A DNA stretch of 64,000 nucleotides from Clostridia bacterium (GTDB lineage Bacteria > Bacillota > Clostridia > Christensenellales > Christensenellaceae). The position numbers were made by a program, and so were the translations under genes. The stretch covers positions 1 through 64,000 of the forward strand of contig JAAUYQ010000093.1 of NCBI GenBank assembly GCA_014805015.1, written 5' to 3'. The notes below the pieces were generated by a model. That model saw nothing but the letters and a program-made list of their open reading frames with translations, made no database searches and had not been told where the DNA came from. This document shows positions 16,260-23,959 of the stretch, piece by piece (position 1 is the stretch's first letter; every line of letters begins with the position of its first letter).

Positions 16260-17330
16260 TCAGCTGTGCTCCCGGCGGCGGATCTTCACTGCCCGGGAGG
16301 CCAGGCGCCGGTTCTCATCGCTCTGGGCCGCATAATGACGGCGGGTGGTGTTGACATCTTTGTGACCCAGAACGTCTGCGACCAGGTAAATGTCTCCGGT
16401 CTCACCGTACAGCATTGTACCGAACGTGCTGCGCAGTTTGTGCGGAGAAATGCGCTTCAGGGGTGCTGCCAGCTTCGCATATTTCTTGACCATATTCTCG
16501 ACAGAACGCACCGACATACGTTTATCCTGCAGAGACAGAAAAAGCGGATAGCCTGCTGTGCTGGTGCCGCGCAGTTTCCGTTCACTGAGGTAGTCCTGCA
16601 GGGTCTGCCGCGTCTCCTCGTCGAAATACAGCACGACGCGGCTGCCGCCCTTACGGGTGACGGCAAAACTCAGATTCCCAAAATCCACATCTTCTATATT
16701 GATCCCGACCAGCTCAGAGACCCGGATGCCTGTCGTAAGAAAGAGCGTTAGGATGGCAAGATCTCTTTTGACTGTTTTTTTGTGGTAACGCAGCTGCTGC
16801 GCTGTCAGACCCTCGCCTTTTTCCACGATGTCGAGCAGGTCAGCCACTTCGTCCGGCTCCAGCCGCACGATCGGCTTTTCGTGCTGCTTCGGCGTTTCCA
16901 AAAGCTGACAGACGTTTTCCCGGATAATGCCTTTTTTGTAGTAGTACTTGAAGAATGAACGCAGACAGGCCACTTTACGACTCTTGCCGCGCTCACCGTT
17001 CTCAATGAATGTGTCATCTGCCGCAGCATACATGTTGAGATAATCCAGAAACTGGTAGAGATCATCCACCGTGATCTCCGCCAGATTTTCCGGCTGTATG
17101 TCCCGCACGCTGCGGCCGCTGAACGCCGGAATCTCTTCTGTCAGAAACCGGAAAAAGATCTTCAGGTCCCGGGCATAGTTAAGACGTGTCAGAATTGTCG
17201 TCGTGTTTTCCATCGCCACAAAGTAGCGGGCAGCAAACGCGGGCAGCTCTTTGATGAGCTCCCGGAGCTGCAGAAGGGATTTCTCGTAGCGTTCCTGTTC
17301 ATAGCGTTCAAAGTGCGGCTGCTCGCTCAA
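16260..17330 (-). CDS. Tyrosine recombinase / phage-type integrase
   Basis: 356 residues with an N-terminal SAM-like core-binding domain (about 30-145) and a C-terminal catalytic domain. The complete active-site set is visible: R203 (TGIRVSEL), K227 (TRKGG), H297 and R300 (SPHKLR), H323 (LGHKDVNTT) and Y333 (RRHYA). It is convergent to the primase-helicase gene and may be the integrase of the island. An alternative is that it is a resident XerC-like recombinase, since a gene of this kind sits near mutSL-miaA or lexA in some Clostridia. No transposase or phage genes adjoin it. Confidence 0.9.
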   Translation of the reverse strand: MSEQPHFERYEQERYEKSLLQLRELIKELPAFAARYFVAMENTTTILTRLNYARDLKIFFRFLTEEIPAFSGRSVRDIQPENLAEITVDDLYQFLDYLNMYAAADDTFIENGERGKSRKVACLRSFFKYYYKKGIIRENVCQLLETPKQHEKPIVRLEPDEVADLLDIVEKGEGLTAQQLRYHKKTVKRDLAILTLFLTTGIRVSELVGINIEDVDFGNLSFAVTRKGGSRVVLYFDEETRQTLQDYLSERKLRGTSTAGYPLFLSLQDKRMSVRSVENMVKKYAKLAAPLKRISPHKLRSTFGTMLYGETGDIYLVADVLGHKDVNTTRRHYAAQSDENRRLASRAVKIRRREHS

Positions 17331-17425
17331 TACTGAATCCTCCTGTAGACGGAAGGCCCGCCGGCCGGGGCAGCATCATTGTGCGCATGGCTTAAAGACG
17401 GACCTTCCATGGGCTGTGTATGGTA

Positions 17426-17459
17426 AACTATTCGCAAAACTTGTCTTTTGCGAATAGTT
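17426..17459. repeat. Perfect 14-bp inverted repeat between proC and the integrase gene
   Basis: AACTATTCGCAAAA (17426-17439) and its exact reverse complement (17446-17459) flank a 6-base spacer. It lies between the end of proC and the start of the integrase gene, both on the minus strand. It could be the proC terminator, but the T-run after it is only three bases. A recombinase or regulator binding site is the alternative. Confidence 0.75.
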
Positions 17460-17464
17460 GTATG

Positions 17465-18262
17465 TCACTGCCCCGGCGTCTCGGAAAGCTCATCGGCACG
17501 CTGCGATGCGGCTTCCACAGCCCAGGCTGCGGCTTCCGCTGTCTGGGTCTCTTCCAGCTCGAGTACGCCGGCTGCGGTCGTGCCGCCCGGAGTCGCAACC
17601 GCAGCAATCAGTTCTTCCGGACTTTTGTCTGTAGCCAGTGCCATACAGCCGGCACCCTTGAGCGTCTGGGCTGCCAGAGCCCGTGCGGCCTCGTACGGCA
17701 GACCCAGGCGCCTGGCTCCGGAGATCATGCCTTCCAGCAGCACGTACGCATAGGCCGGACCGCTGCCGGACAGTCCGGTGACAACGTTGAAATGCTCTTC
17801 GCTGACCGGAACCACCGTGCCCAGCATCCCCAGAACTGCGAGCGCCTGCGCTGACTCGGCTTCCGTAAGGTCGTTCGGCTCGGCATACGCAATGGCGGCT
17901 TCATTAAGTGAAGCCGCCAGATTCGGCATGATCCGCAGAACATGCGCGCCGCAGGCTTTGCGGACGCTGCCGGAAGACATGCCGGCCACAGCAGAAAGAA
18001 CAACACGACCAGTCCCCGGCAGGCTGTCAAGAACCGCTGGCGCGTCCACTGGACGCACGCAAACAAAAATGAGTCCGCACTCACCAGCCAGCTCTGTCAG
18101 AGCGGCCTTGTCCGCGTCCGGAAAGACCTCAAGACGGGCCTCGTCCACGTCACAGATCCGGATATCTGCTGCTGGGACCTGGCCGGCCCGTCTGAGGCCT
18201 TCAAGCAGCGCTGTGCCGAGATGTCCCATTCCTACTATTCCGATCTTTGGTCCAGAATACAT
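17465..18262 (-). CDS. proC: Pyrroline-5-carboxylate reductase
   Basis: Catalyses the last step of proline synthesis, the NAD(P)H-dependent reduction of pyrroline-5-carboxylate. 265 residues, normal length. The Rossmann motif GIVGMGHLGTALL is at the N-terminus. The C-terminal dimer/active-site region has GLSGSGPAYAY and the family signature around VATPGGTTAAGV. AAGGA lies ahead of the ATG. It is divergent from the tRNA-Trp gene, with a 58-base intergenic promoter region. Confidence 0.95.
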   Translation of the reverse strand: MYSGPKIGIVGMGHLGTALLEGLRRAGQVPAADIRICDVDEARLEVFPDADKAALTELAGECGLIFVCVRPVDAPAVLDSLPGTGRVVLSAVAGMSSGSVRKACGAHVLRIMPNLAASLNEAAIAYAEPNDLTEAESAQALAVLGMLGTVVPVSEEHFNVVTGLSGSGPAYAYVLLEGMISGARRLGLPYEAARALAAQTLKGAGCMALATDKSPEELIAAVATPGGTTAAGVLELEETQTAEAAAWAVEAASQRADELSETPGQ

Positions 18263-18277
18263 ACAGTCTTCCTTTCA

Positions 18278-18307
18278 TTGACAAACCTGACGTCGGGCGC
18301 GTATAAT
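18278..18307 (+). promoter_or_regulatory. Consensus promoter of tRNA-Trp
   Basis: -35 TTGACA (18278-18283) and -10 TATAAT (18302-18307) are both perfect consensus with an 18-base spacer. The predicted start lies 6-7 bases before the tRNA. Confidence 0.88.
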
Positions 18308-18320
18308 CGACAGGACGCCT

Positions 18321-18396
18321 AGGGGAGTAGCTCAATTGGCAGAGTGGCGGTCTCCAAAACCGTAGGTCGCAGGTTCGACCCCTGTCTCCCCTGCCA
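18321..18396 (+). tRNA. tRNA-Trp (CCA)
   Basis: Acceptor AGGGGAG pairs with CTCCCCT, the anticodon is CCA and the CCA end is encoded. Single-gene transcript with its own promoter and terminator. Confidence 0.97.
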
Positions 18397-18397
18397 G

Positions 18398-20023
18398 TTA
18401 CAAGGCAGCATCTGTATTCGAAGCAGATGCTGCTTTTTTATATGCCTGCCGAAGCTGCTCTGATACAGAAGCCCTCCGGGCGACGGCGGCGTCGTCTCCG
18501 TCCGCAAGCAGCATAGCGAGCACCTCACCAAGATCAGCATTTTGAAGATATGCCCTGGCTGCATCCTCAACGAGCTGGTTCTCAAGACCCTTCCTGCGAT
18601 CGCGGATCTCCGTCTGACGTGCCGACGCGATCAGATCCTCCAGGGACTCCCGGAGAGCACCCATCAGGATTTCCACAGGGAGACTTCTGCCTTCTGCCCG
18701 GAGCCGCGAAAGCCACGTGCGGCTCTCTTCCGCGTCCCGATGCAGGGCCAGAGCCTCCGCCTGACGTGCCGTTCTGTTGGTGATGAGCATCAGGCAGCCC
18801 AGCTTTTCCGTATGCCGGTACACGGCCTCCTGATCGGTTTTCCAGCCTCCGTGCCCGTCGGCGTGGAGGAATTGCCGGCGCAGCGCCCGGGCCCGGCAGT
18901 TGAGGTCGTCTGCCGACGTTCCTTCCTCCAGCAGCCTGCATAGCTGCCTGAGCTGCTTCTCAAAGCGCGAAGCTGCTGCTGCGCGCTCCTGGGCCGACAC
19001 ATAGATGTGCAGCCACAGCTCGGCCTCAGCCTCAGAGCAGAGCTGCAGGGTACCGTTTGAGCGCAGAGGAAAGGTCCAGGTCTGCATGCTCCCTGTGTCT
19101 GTCTGCGGTTCACGCCGTGCCAGCGCAGTCTCGGCCAGCAGCCGCTCGCCGCAGGCAGAGGAAAGGTCCAGCGGACAGATAAAGGCCAGACTGTGACGTT
19201 CCAGTTCAACGATGCCGTCCACGGATTCAATCGGGTCCTCCAGGTAGACCTGCTGGGCCAGCAGCTCCCCCGCACCGATGTTTTCCCAGACGGCATCGAC
19301 GCCGGCGGCCAGCGAGAGCATGTCGGGCAGATCCCGCACGCCAAGCAGATGATCGCCGCTGCGAAAGAACACGCTGCCGTGTTCGCCCCCCACAGCAATG
19401 AGGGCCAGCGGCGAGTCCGCGTGTTGCAGCAGACGGATACGCAGCAGCGCTGCCATAAGACCACGCGCTTTGAGCACATGTTCTCTGAGCATTTCCAGCC
19501 CAGAAGCTTCTGCGGGAGACTGCCGGTCGCCGCTTTGCACGAGGAACGCTTCCCAGAGCGCGTCGAGCAGCGGCTGCGCCTGAGAAGGCGGCAGGCACAG
19601 CTCTGCCGCTCGGCCAATCCCGCTCAGCTGCTCTGCATAGCCGCGCAGCTCTAGAGAAGTCAGCGTCTCTGCGTTTCTGTCTGATCCAGGCCGGGCGCTG
19701 ACCTCGCGGGCTTTGTCTGATTCGGCTCCGGCCGGTTCCGCTGCCAGCGTGCAGTCCTGCTGGTGCCCTACATTCTCGGGCGGCACCGGCTGTGCTGCAG
19801 TCATGGCCACGGTTTCGTCAGCTGCCGCTCCGGCCGGACTCCCGGTAGGCACAATATCGCTCTCTCCTGCGCGGCGCTTTCCAATGAGACGGTTGGAGAC
19901 AACCACAGTCTTCTTTTTGTCGCGGTCATACTGATAGATACGCTCATAGATATACGTGTCCCCGTTTTTCTGTTTGACCTCTGCTGTCCGCGTGATCTGC
20001 TTGCCTGTGTACTGTCGGCCCAT
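18398..20023 (-). CDS. Degenerate IS4-type transposase-derived protein
   Basis: 541 residues if started at the ATG before GRQYTGKQ (AGGAG upstream); a longer 554-residue reading is possible. The N-terminus (NGDTYIYERIYQYD ... VSNRLIGKR ... SDIVPT) and the C-terminal part (ELWLHIYVS, then LGCLMLITNRTARQAEALALHRDAEES) follow the layout of a Clostridia DDE transposase family that I recall. The expected first catalytic Asp segment reads ALIAVGGEHGS and the C-terminal Glu region is weakly kept, so transposition activity is unlikely. Despite this the frame is intact and its composition is like its neighbours, suggesting a retained, domesticated protein. The last codons overlap the tRNA-Trp terminator. 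Homology is by eye only. Confidence 0.55.
   Translation of the reverse strand: MGRQYTGKQITRTAEVKQKNGDTYIYERIYQYDRDKKKTVVVSNRLIGKRRAGESDIVPTGSPAGAAADETVAMTAAQPVPPENVGHQQDCTLAAEPAGAESDKAREVSARPGSDRNAETLTSLELRGYAEQLSGIGRAAELCLPPSQAQPLLDALWEAFLVQSGDRQSPAEASGLEMLREHVLKARGLMAALLRIRLLQHADSPLALIAVGGEHGSVFFRSGDHLLGVRDLPDMLSLAAGVDAVWENIGAGELLAQQVYLEDPIESVDGIVELERHSLAFICPLDLSSACGERLLAETALARREPQTDTGSMQTWTFPLRSNGTLQLCSEAEAELWLHIYVSAQERAAAASRFEKQLRQLCRLLEEGTSADDLNCRARALRRQFLHADGHGGWKTDQEAVYRHTEKLGCLMLITNRTARQAEALALHRDAEESRTWLSRLRAEGRSLPVEILMGALRESLEDLIASARQTEIRDRRKGLENQLVEDAARAYLQNADLGEVLAMLLADGDDAAVARRASVSEQLRQAYKKAASASNTDAAL
18405..18439 (+). terminator. Rho-independent terminator of tRNA-Trp
   Basis: GCAGCATCTG (18405-18414) / CAGATGCTGC (18424-18433) followed by six T. 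The hairpin lies within the 3' end of the opposing transposase-derived gene and supplies its last codons. Confidence 0.92.
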
Positions 20024-20083
20024 ATCCCTGAAAGACTCCTCTGCAAACCGGTTGCACAGCACCCTGGCGGCACTGTGTCATTT

Positions 20084-20288
20084 CGCTGTACTAAAACGGC
20101 GCATCAGTGTAGTGCAGCGAACGCGTACTCCTCCTCGGTAAACGCTAGACTAAACGATGGCCCAGACCTCATCTTCAATCGCTGCACTACACGCGTGCGG
20201 TACGCGCGATGCAGCCTTCCACATAGCTAGTGCAGCGTTTCGGCGCTTTCCGGCCTGGCTGCGAAACCGCTCAAACTGTGGTACAGCG
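20084..20288. repeat. Cluster of five TAGTGCAGCG-like 10-mers
   Basis: Copies are at 20084-20093 (minus, one base off), 20110-20119 (plus, exact), 20180-20189 (minus, exact), 20228-20237 (plus, exact) and 20279-20288 (plus, two bases off). The second and third extend to a perfect 14-base inverted pair, 20107-20120 and 20179-20192. They fill the 277-base gap upstream of the transposase-derived gene, which contains no ORF of interest. They may be binding sites for that protein or remnants of transposon ends. Confidence 0.65.
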
Positions 20289-20300
20289 AATTCTTTCCGC

Positions 20301-21026
20301 TTATACATGCACGGCTCCGAGCACCTGCCCGATCGGATCCCGGAGGATCAGATCGGCCTGGCTGTCAAACGGCGTCGGATCCCGGTTGATCAGGACCAGA
20401 TTGCGTCCCCGGAAGTACTGCAGCAGGCCTGCGGCCGGGTACACGGCCAGTGAAGTTCCTCCGACGATCATTGTATCTGCATCGCGGATCGCCTGGACTG
20501 CCCCGCTCACCACTGCGTCGTCCAGCGCTTCCTCATAGAGGACCACATCCGGTTTCACGACTCCACCGCAGGCATCACAGCGAGGCACCCCGTCGTGTTC
20601 GGCCACGTATTCCGGACCGAACGGCTTGCCGCACTGCATGCAGTAGTTGCGCATGATCGAACCGTGAAGTTCATATACTTTGCGGCTTCCGGCTTTCTGG
20701 TGGAGACCATCAATATTCTGCGTGACCACGCCGGTCAGTTTTCCCTTCTGCTCCAGCTCGGCCAGCTTTTTGTGCGCTGCGTTCGGTTCTGCATCCAGGA
20801 TCAGCATTTTGTCCCGGTAAAACCGGTAAAAGTCCTCTGGGTGCGTGCGGAAATAACTGTGGCTCAGCATGGTTTCCGGAGGAACCGAGTATTGCTGATT
20901 GTACAGGCCGTCTGTGCTGCGGAAATCGGGCAGCCCGCTCTCTGTGGAGACGCCTGCTCCGCCGAAAAACACGATACGGTCTGATTCGTCTATGATCTGC
21001 TGCAGCTTTTGCTGATCGCTGTTCAC
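20301..21026 (-). CDS. NAD-dependent protein deacylase, sirtuin family
   Basis: 241 residues, a typical bacterial Sir2/CobB size. NAD-binding motifs GGAGVSTESGLPDFRS and TQNIDGLHQKAG are present, the catalytic His is in ELHGS, and four cysteines (CMQC and CDAC) form the zinc site. GGTSLAVYPAA is the second nucleotide-binding stretch. It starts at a GTG that overlaps the cinA stop, so the two are translationally coupled, and the NAD-recycling CinA neighbour is functionally consistent. Confidence 0.94.
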   Translation of the reverse strand: MNSDQQKLQQIIDESDRIVFFGGAGVSTESGLPDFRSTDGLYNQQYSVPPETMLSHSYFRTHPEDFYRFYRDKMLILDAEPNAAHKKLAELEQKGKLTGVVTQNIDGLHQKAGSRKVYELHGSIMRNYCMQCGKPFGPEYVAEHDGVPRCDACGGVVKPDVVLYEEALDDAVVSGAVQAIRDADTMIVGGTSLAVYPAAGLLQYFRGRNLVLINRDPTPFDSQADLILRDPIGQVLGAVHV

Positions 21027-22279
21027 GCCTTGTCCCCTTTCTTCAGCAGACGCAGGACGGCAGCCATCACATTCAGCGCCGTCAGGTGCCGGATCTGGCT
21101 GCGGGCATCCACGTCGCGTATGTCAAAGCCCAGCCGGATGATTCTGGTCTGTCCCAGTCCGGCAATACCAACAAAAACCGTACCGACAGGTGCTTCCGGC
21201 GTCCCACCGGCCGGACCGGCAAACCCGGTGGTGGAAACGCCGATGTCGGCTCCGGCCAGTTCCCTCACATGATGAGCCATCTCACCGGCCGTCTGCCGCG
21301 AGACCGCACCAAAAGCATCCAGTGTGGTCGGTGCAACACCGAGAACTTTCGCTTTCATGCTGTCTGAGTAGGTACAGACACCCAGCGCAAATACGGCGCT
21401 TGCACCCGGCACCTGCGTAATCCGCTCCGATACAAGTCCTCCGGTGAGGCTTTCCGCGGTCGCGATCGTCATAGACCGCTCTTCCAGCTCGTGCACCAGC
21501 ACAGTCTGCAGGTTCGGTACATCAACGCCGTAGACGTAAGCGCCAAGAATTTCGTATATGGTGCCGATCACCGGCCGCATCGCCTCCTCACACTGCTCAG
21601 GGCTCTGGCCCCGCGCTGTCACCCGCAGCTCCACTTCACCGTTTTTTGCATATGGTGCCAGGGTAGGATTGCTGGCTGCAAACAGGGCTGCCGGCAGATC
21701 CTGCTCCAGCTGCGCCTCGCCGATTCCGAAGAGACGGATGCAGTGCGATCGGATTGTGCCGTCCAGTTCCGAGCGCAGATAAGGCACAATCTGGGAGCTG
21801 AACATTGGCTCCATTTCGCGCGGCGGCCCCGGAAGAAGGATGGCTGTTCTTCCATCCTGCCGAATCGCAAGCCCGGGTGCTGTCCCGTTCTGATTGGGAA
21901 ACACACGGGCGCCTTGCGGCACCATGGCCTGCTTTGCACTCTCGGCTGTGCAGAGAATGCCTGCACGGGCGAGCCGCGCAGCAATTGCCCCCGCAATGGC
22001 GGGATCCTCTGCCAGCGGCAGCCCGAAGTATTCTGCAGTCACTTCCTTGGTCAGATCATCTCCGGTGGGTCCCAGCCCGCCAGTCAGGATAACCAGGTCC
22101 GAACGGCTGAACGCTGCCTCCAGAGCTGTGCTCAGCCTCTCCCGGTTGTCTCCGACGACGACCTGATAGTAGACACTGATGCCCAGATCCGCCAGGCCGC
22201 GGGCAGCATACGCCGCATCTGTGTTTACGATCTGCCCGAGGAGCAGCTCTGTACCAACGCTGATAATCTCTCCAGTCAT
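21023..22279 (-). CDS. cinA: CinA-family competence/damage-inducible protein
   Basis: About 418 residues with an N-terminal molybdopterin-binding-like domain (EIISVGTELLLGQIVNTD, LTGGLGPTGDD) and a C-terminal nicotinamide-nucleotide amidohydrolase domain (TAESLTGGLVSERIT, STTGFAGPAGGTPEAPVG). The enzyme returns NMN to NaMN in pyridine-nucleotide recycling. The ATG before TGEIISVG is used because the family begins there. Upstream GTG codons at about 22285 (GAGG 6 bases before it) and 22309 are alternatives. It overlaps the sirtuin start. Confidence 0.92.
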   Translation of the reverse strand: MTGEIISVGTELLLGQIVNTDAAYAARGLADLGISVYYQVVVGDNRERLSTALEAAFSRSDLVILTGGLGPTGDDLTKEVTAEYFGLPLAEDPAIAGAIAARLARAGILCTAESAKQAMVPQGARVFPNQNGTAPGLAIRQDGRTAILLPGPPREMEPMFSSQIVPYLRSELDGTIRSHCIRLFGIGEAQLEQDLPAALFAASNPTLAPYAKNGEVELRVTARGQSPEQCEEAMRPVIGTIYEILGAYVYGVDVPNLQTVLVHELEERSMTIATAESLTGGLVSERITQVPGASAVFALGVCTYSDSMKAKVLGVAPTTLDAFGAVSRQTAGEMAHHVRELAGADIGVSTTGFAGPAGGTPEAPVGTVFVGIAGLGQTRIIRLGFDIRDVDARSQIRHLTALNVMAAVLRLLKKGDKA

Positions 22280-22320
22280 GTTCACAGGCAGCCTCGGGGC
22301 TACCTTCACCTCTCCTTCGA

Positions 22321-23247
22321 TTATTCCGTGCGGCCCAGCACAAGCTGTCCGAACTTGCGCGCAAGTCCTTTTTTGTAGGCCCGATGTCTCGTCAATAGGC
22401 GCAGCCGCTGAAAAAAGCCTGCCGACCCCAAGTCTGCATACTGCCCGAGAAAGTCCTGCTGCGATGCGCTCAGGATGTCAGTGTAGCAGCGCAGGAAGCA
22501 TCCGGCCGTCCGGTAAGTCTGCTGCAGGCTGCGCCGCCCCTCTCCGCTCGCTAGCCGGCTGGCCGCGTACCCTGCGCTGCGTACGTTGCTTGCTCCCACA
22601 ACGTTGCTGCCGTGCTGCCGGTAGAGCACCGTCGCATCCTTCAGGTAGCTGATCTCACCAAATGCGCTGGCCGTCAGGGCCAGCCACCAGTCATACATGA
22701 CCGGTTCGTCCGGTACTCGGACCATGTCGCGCAGCGCCTTATTCATCAGAATTGTACACCCCGTCACATTGTTCTGTACAACCAGCCTGGGCAGTGTCCG
22801 GAACCTGGGATCCAGGTTCTCATAATGCATGAAGGAATGACTGAGACACCGCAGGTCCGCATCAACGACTTCGAGGTCAGTATGCACCAGGATCGGCCGC
22901 AGCGGGTCCTGCTCTTCCAGCCGCTGCATTTCCCTGAGCGAGAGCCGTATCTTGTCCCGGGCCCAGATATCATCCTGGTCGCAGAACATGGCATAGTCTC
23001 CCTGGCTCAGTCCAAGCAGCCGGTAGAAATTTCCGGAAGGGTCCCCTGTGTGTCCGGCTTGCGGCTCCAGCTTAAGCTTTCCGGGATGCTTGCCGGCAAA
23101 AGCCGTGAGCACACTGGTTGTTTCATCGGTCGAACCGTCGTCGAGGGCCCGGATCGTGAAGTTCTGATATGTCTGCTGTGCCAGAGAGCTGAGCAGATCC
23201 GGCAGAAAGCGGGCTCCGTTGTACGTGGCGAGCAGTATGTCGATCAT
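22321..23247 (-). CDS. Family 2 glycosyltransferase
   Basis: 308 residues. The GT-A fold is recognisable from the opening IDILLATYNGARFL, the nucleotide-binding ALDDGSTDET and the metal-binding acidic region FCDQDDIW. The C-terminal part resembles rhamnosyltransferase-like GT2 enzymes used for cell-surface polysaccharides, but donor and acceptor cannot be told. It stands alone between cinA and rubrerythrin and has no polysaccharide cluster beside it. Confidence 0.88.
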   Translation of the reverse strand: MIDILLATYNGARFLPDLLSSLAQQTYQNFTIRALDDGSTDETTSVLTAFAGKHPGKLKLEPQAGHTGDPSGNFYRLLGLSQGDYAMFCDQDDIWARDKIRLSLREMQRLEEQDPLRPILVHTDLEVVDADLRCLSHSFMHYENLDPRFRTLPRLVVQNNVTGCTILMNKALRDMVRVPDEPVMYDWWLALTASAFGEISYLKDATVLYRQHGSNVVGASNVRSAGYAASRLASGEGRRSLQQTYRTAGCFLRCYTDILSASQQDFLGQYADLGSAGFFQRLRLLTRHRAYKKGLARKFGQLVLGRTE

Positions 23248-23264
23248 TTGGTCACCTGCAAGAC

Positions 23265-23290
23265 AAAGGCTCCCGTCTCCGGGAGCCTTT
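23265..23290 (-). terminator. Terminator after rubrerythrin
   Basis: AAAGGCTCCC (23265-23274) / GGGAGCCTTT (23281-23290), a 10-bp stem with a 6-base loop, lies 27 bases past the rubrerythrin stop. The downstream T-run on the minus strand is short (TTTGTCTT). Confidence 0.75.
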
Positions 23291-23317
23291 GATATTTACT
23301 TGATGCTGCCGCAGAAC

Positions 23318-23863
23318 TCAGTAGTTCTCGCAGGCAATCTGGAAATCTGCCTGTGGATTGCCGCAGACCGGGCACTTCTCCGGTGCCGCCTTGGTCTTCT
23401 GCAGATGACCACACTTCATGCACTGCCACAGAACAGGCTCGGGACGCTCAAAGACCTGGTTGTTTTTGATATTGTCTATCAGCTGCTGGTAGCGCTGCAT
23501 GTGGGAAATCTCGATGGCCCCAACGCCTTCCATCTGGCGCGCGATCTCGTCGAATCCTTCTGCCTTGGCAACCTTGGCCCATTCCGGATACTGTGACTCT
23601 CCCTCATACTGCTCTTCGGCAGCCGCACTCTCCAGGTTCTCGAGTGTATGCGGAATCTGGTCGTTCGGGTTGAGCCACTTCAGCCACATATGAGCGTGTT
23701 CGTTCTCATTGGACGCCGTTTCATTAAAGATGTCCATGATCTGCTTGTATCCGTCTTTACGGGCCTGCCCTGCATAGATCTCGTATTCAACGCAGGCAGT
23801 GCACTCCTTGGCGAGGGCTTCTTTGAGATTCTTTTCAGTCTGCGATCCTCTAAGTTCCGGCAT
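23318..23863 (-). CDS. Rubrerythrin
   Basis: Non-heme di-iron peroxidase that protects anaerobes from hydrogen peroxide. 181 residues. The N-terminal four-helix domain carries ExxY-type ligands (ACVEYEIYA, NENEHAHMW, EISHMQRY). The C-terminal rubredoxin-like domain has paired cysteines CMKCGH and CPVCGNP. AGGAGG precedes the ATG. Monocistronic by its flanking terminator and gap. Confidence 0.96.
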   Translation of the reverse strand: MPELRGSQTEKNLKEALAKECTACVEYEIYAGQARKDGYKQIMDIFNETASNENEHAHMWLKWLNPNDQIPHTLENLESAAAEEQYEGESQYPEWAKVAKAEGFDEIARQMEGVGAIEISHMQRYQQLIDNIKNNQVFERPEPVLWQCMKCGHLQKTKAAPEKCPVCGNPQADFQIACENY

Positions 23864-23959
23864 CTTCAGCCTCCTGTTCTGAGTATAGGAACCAGTGGGG
23901 ACGTTCCTTGTCCCTCTCAGCTTATAGGTACCCGACCGCGGCGGGGCGCAAACGCTCCC

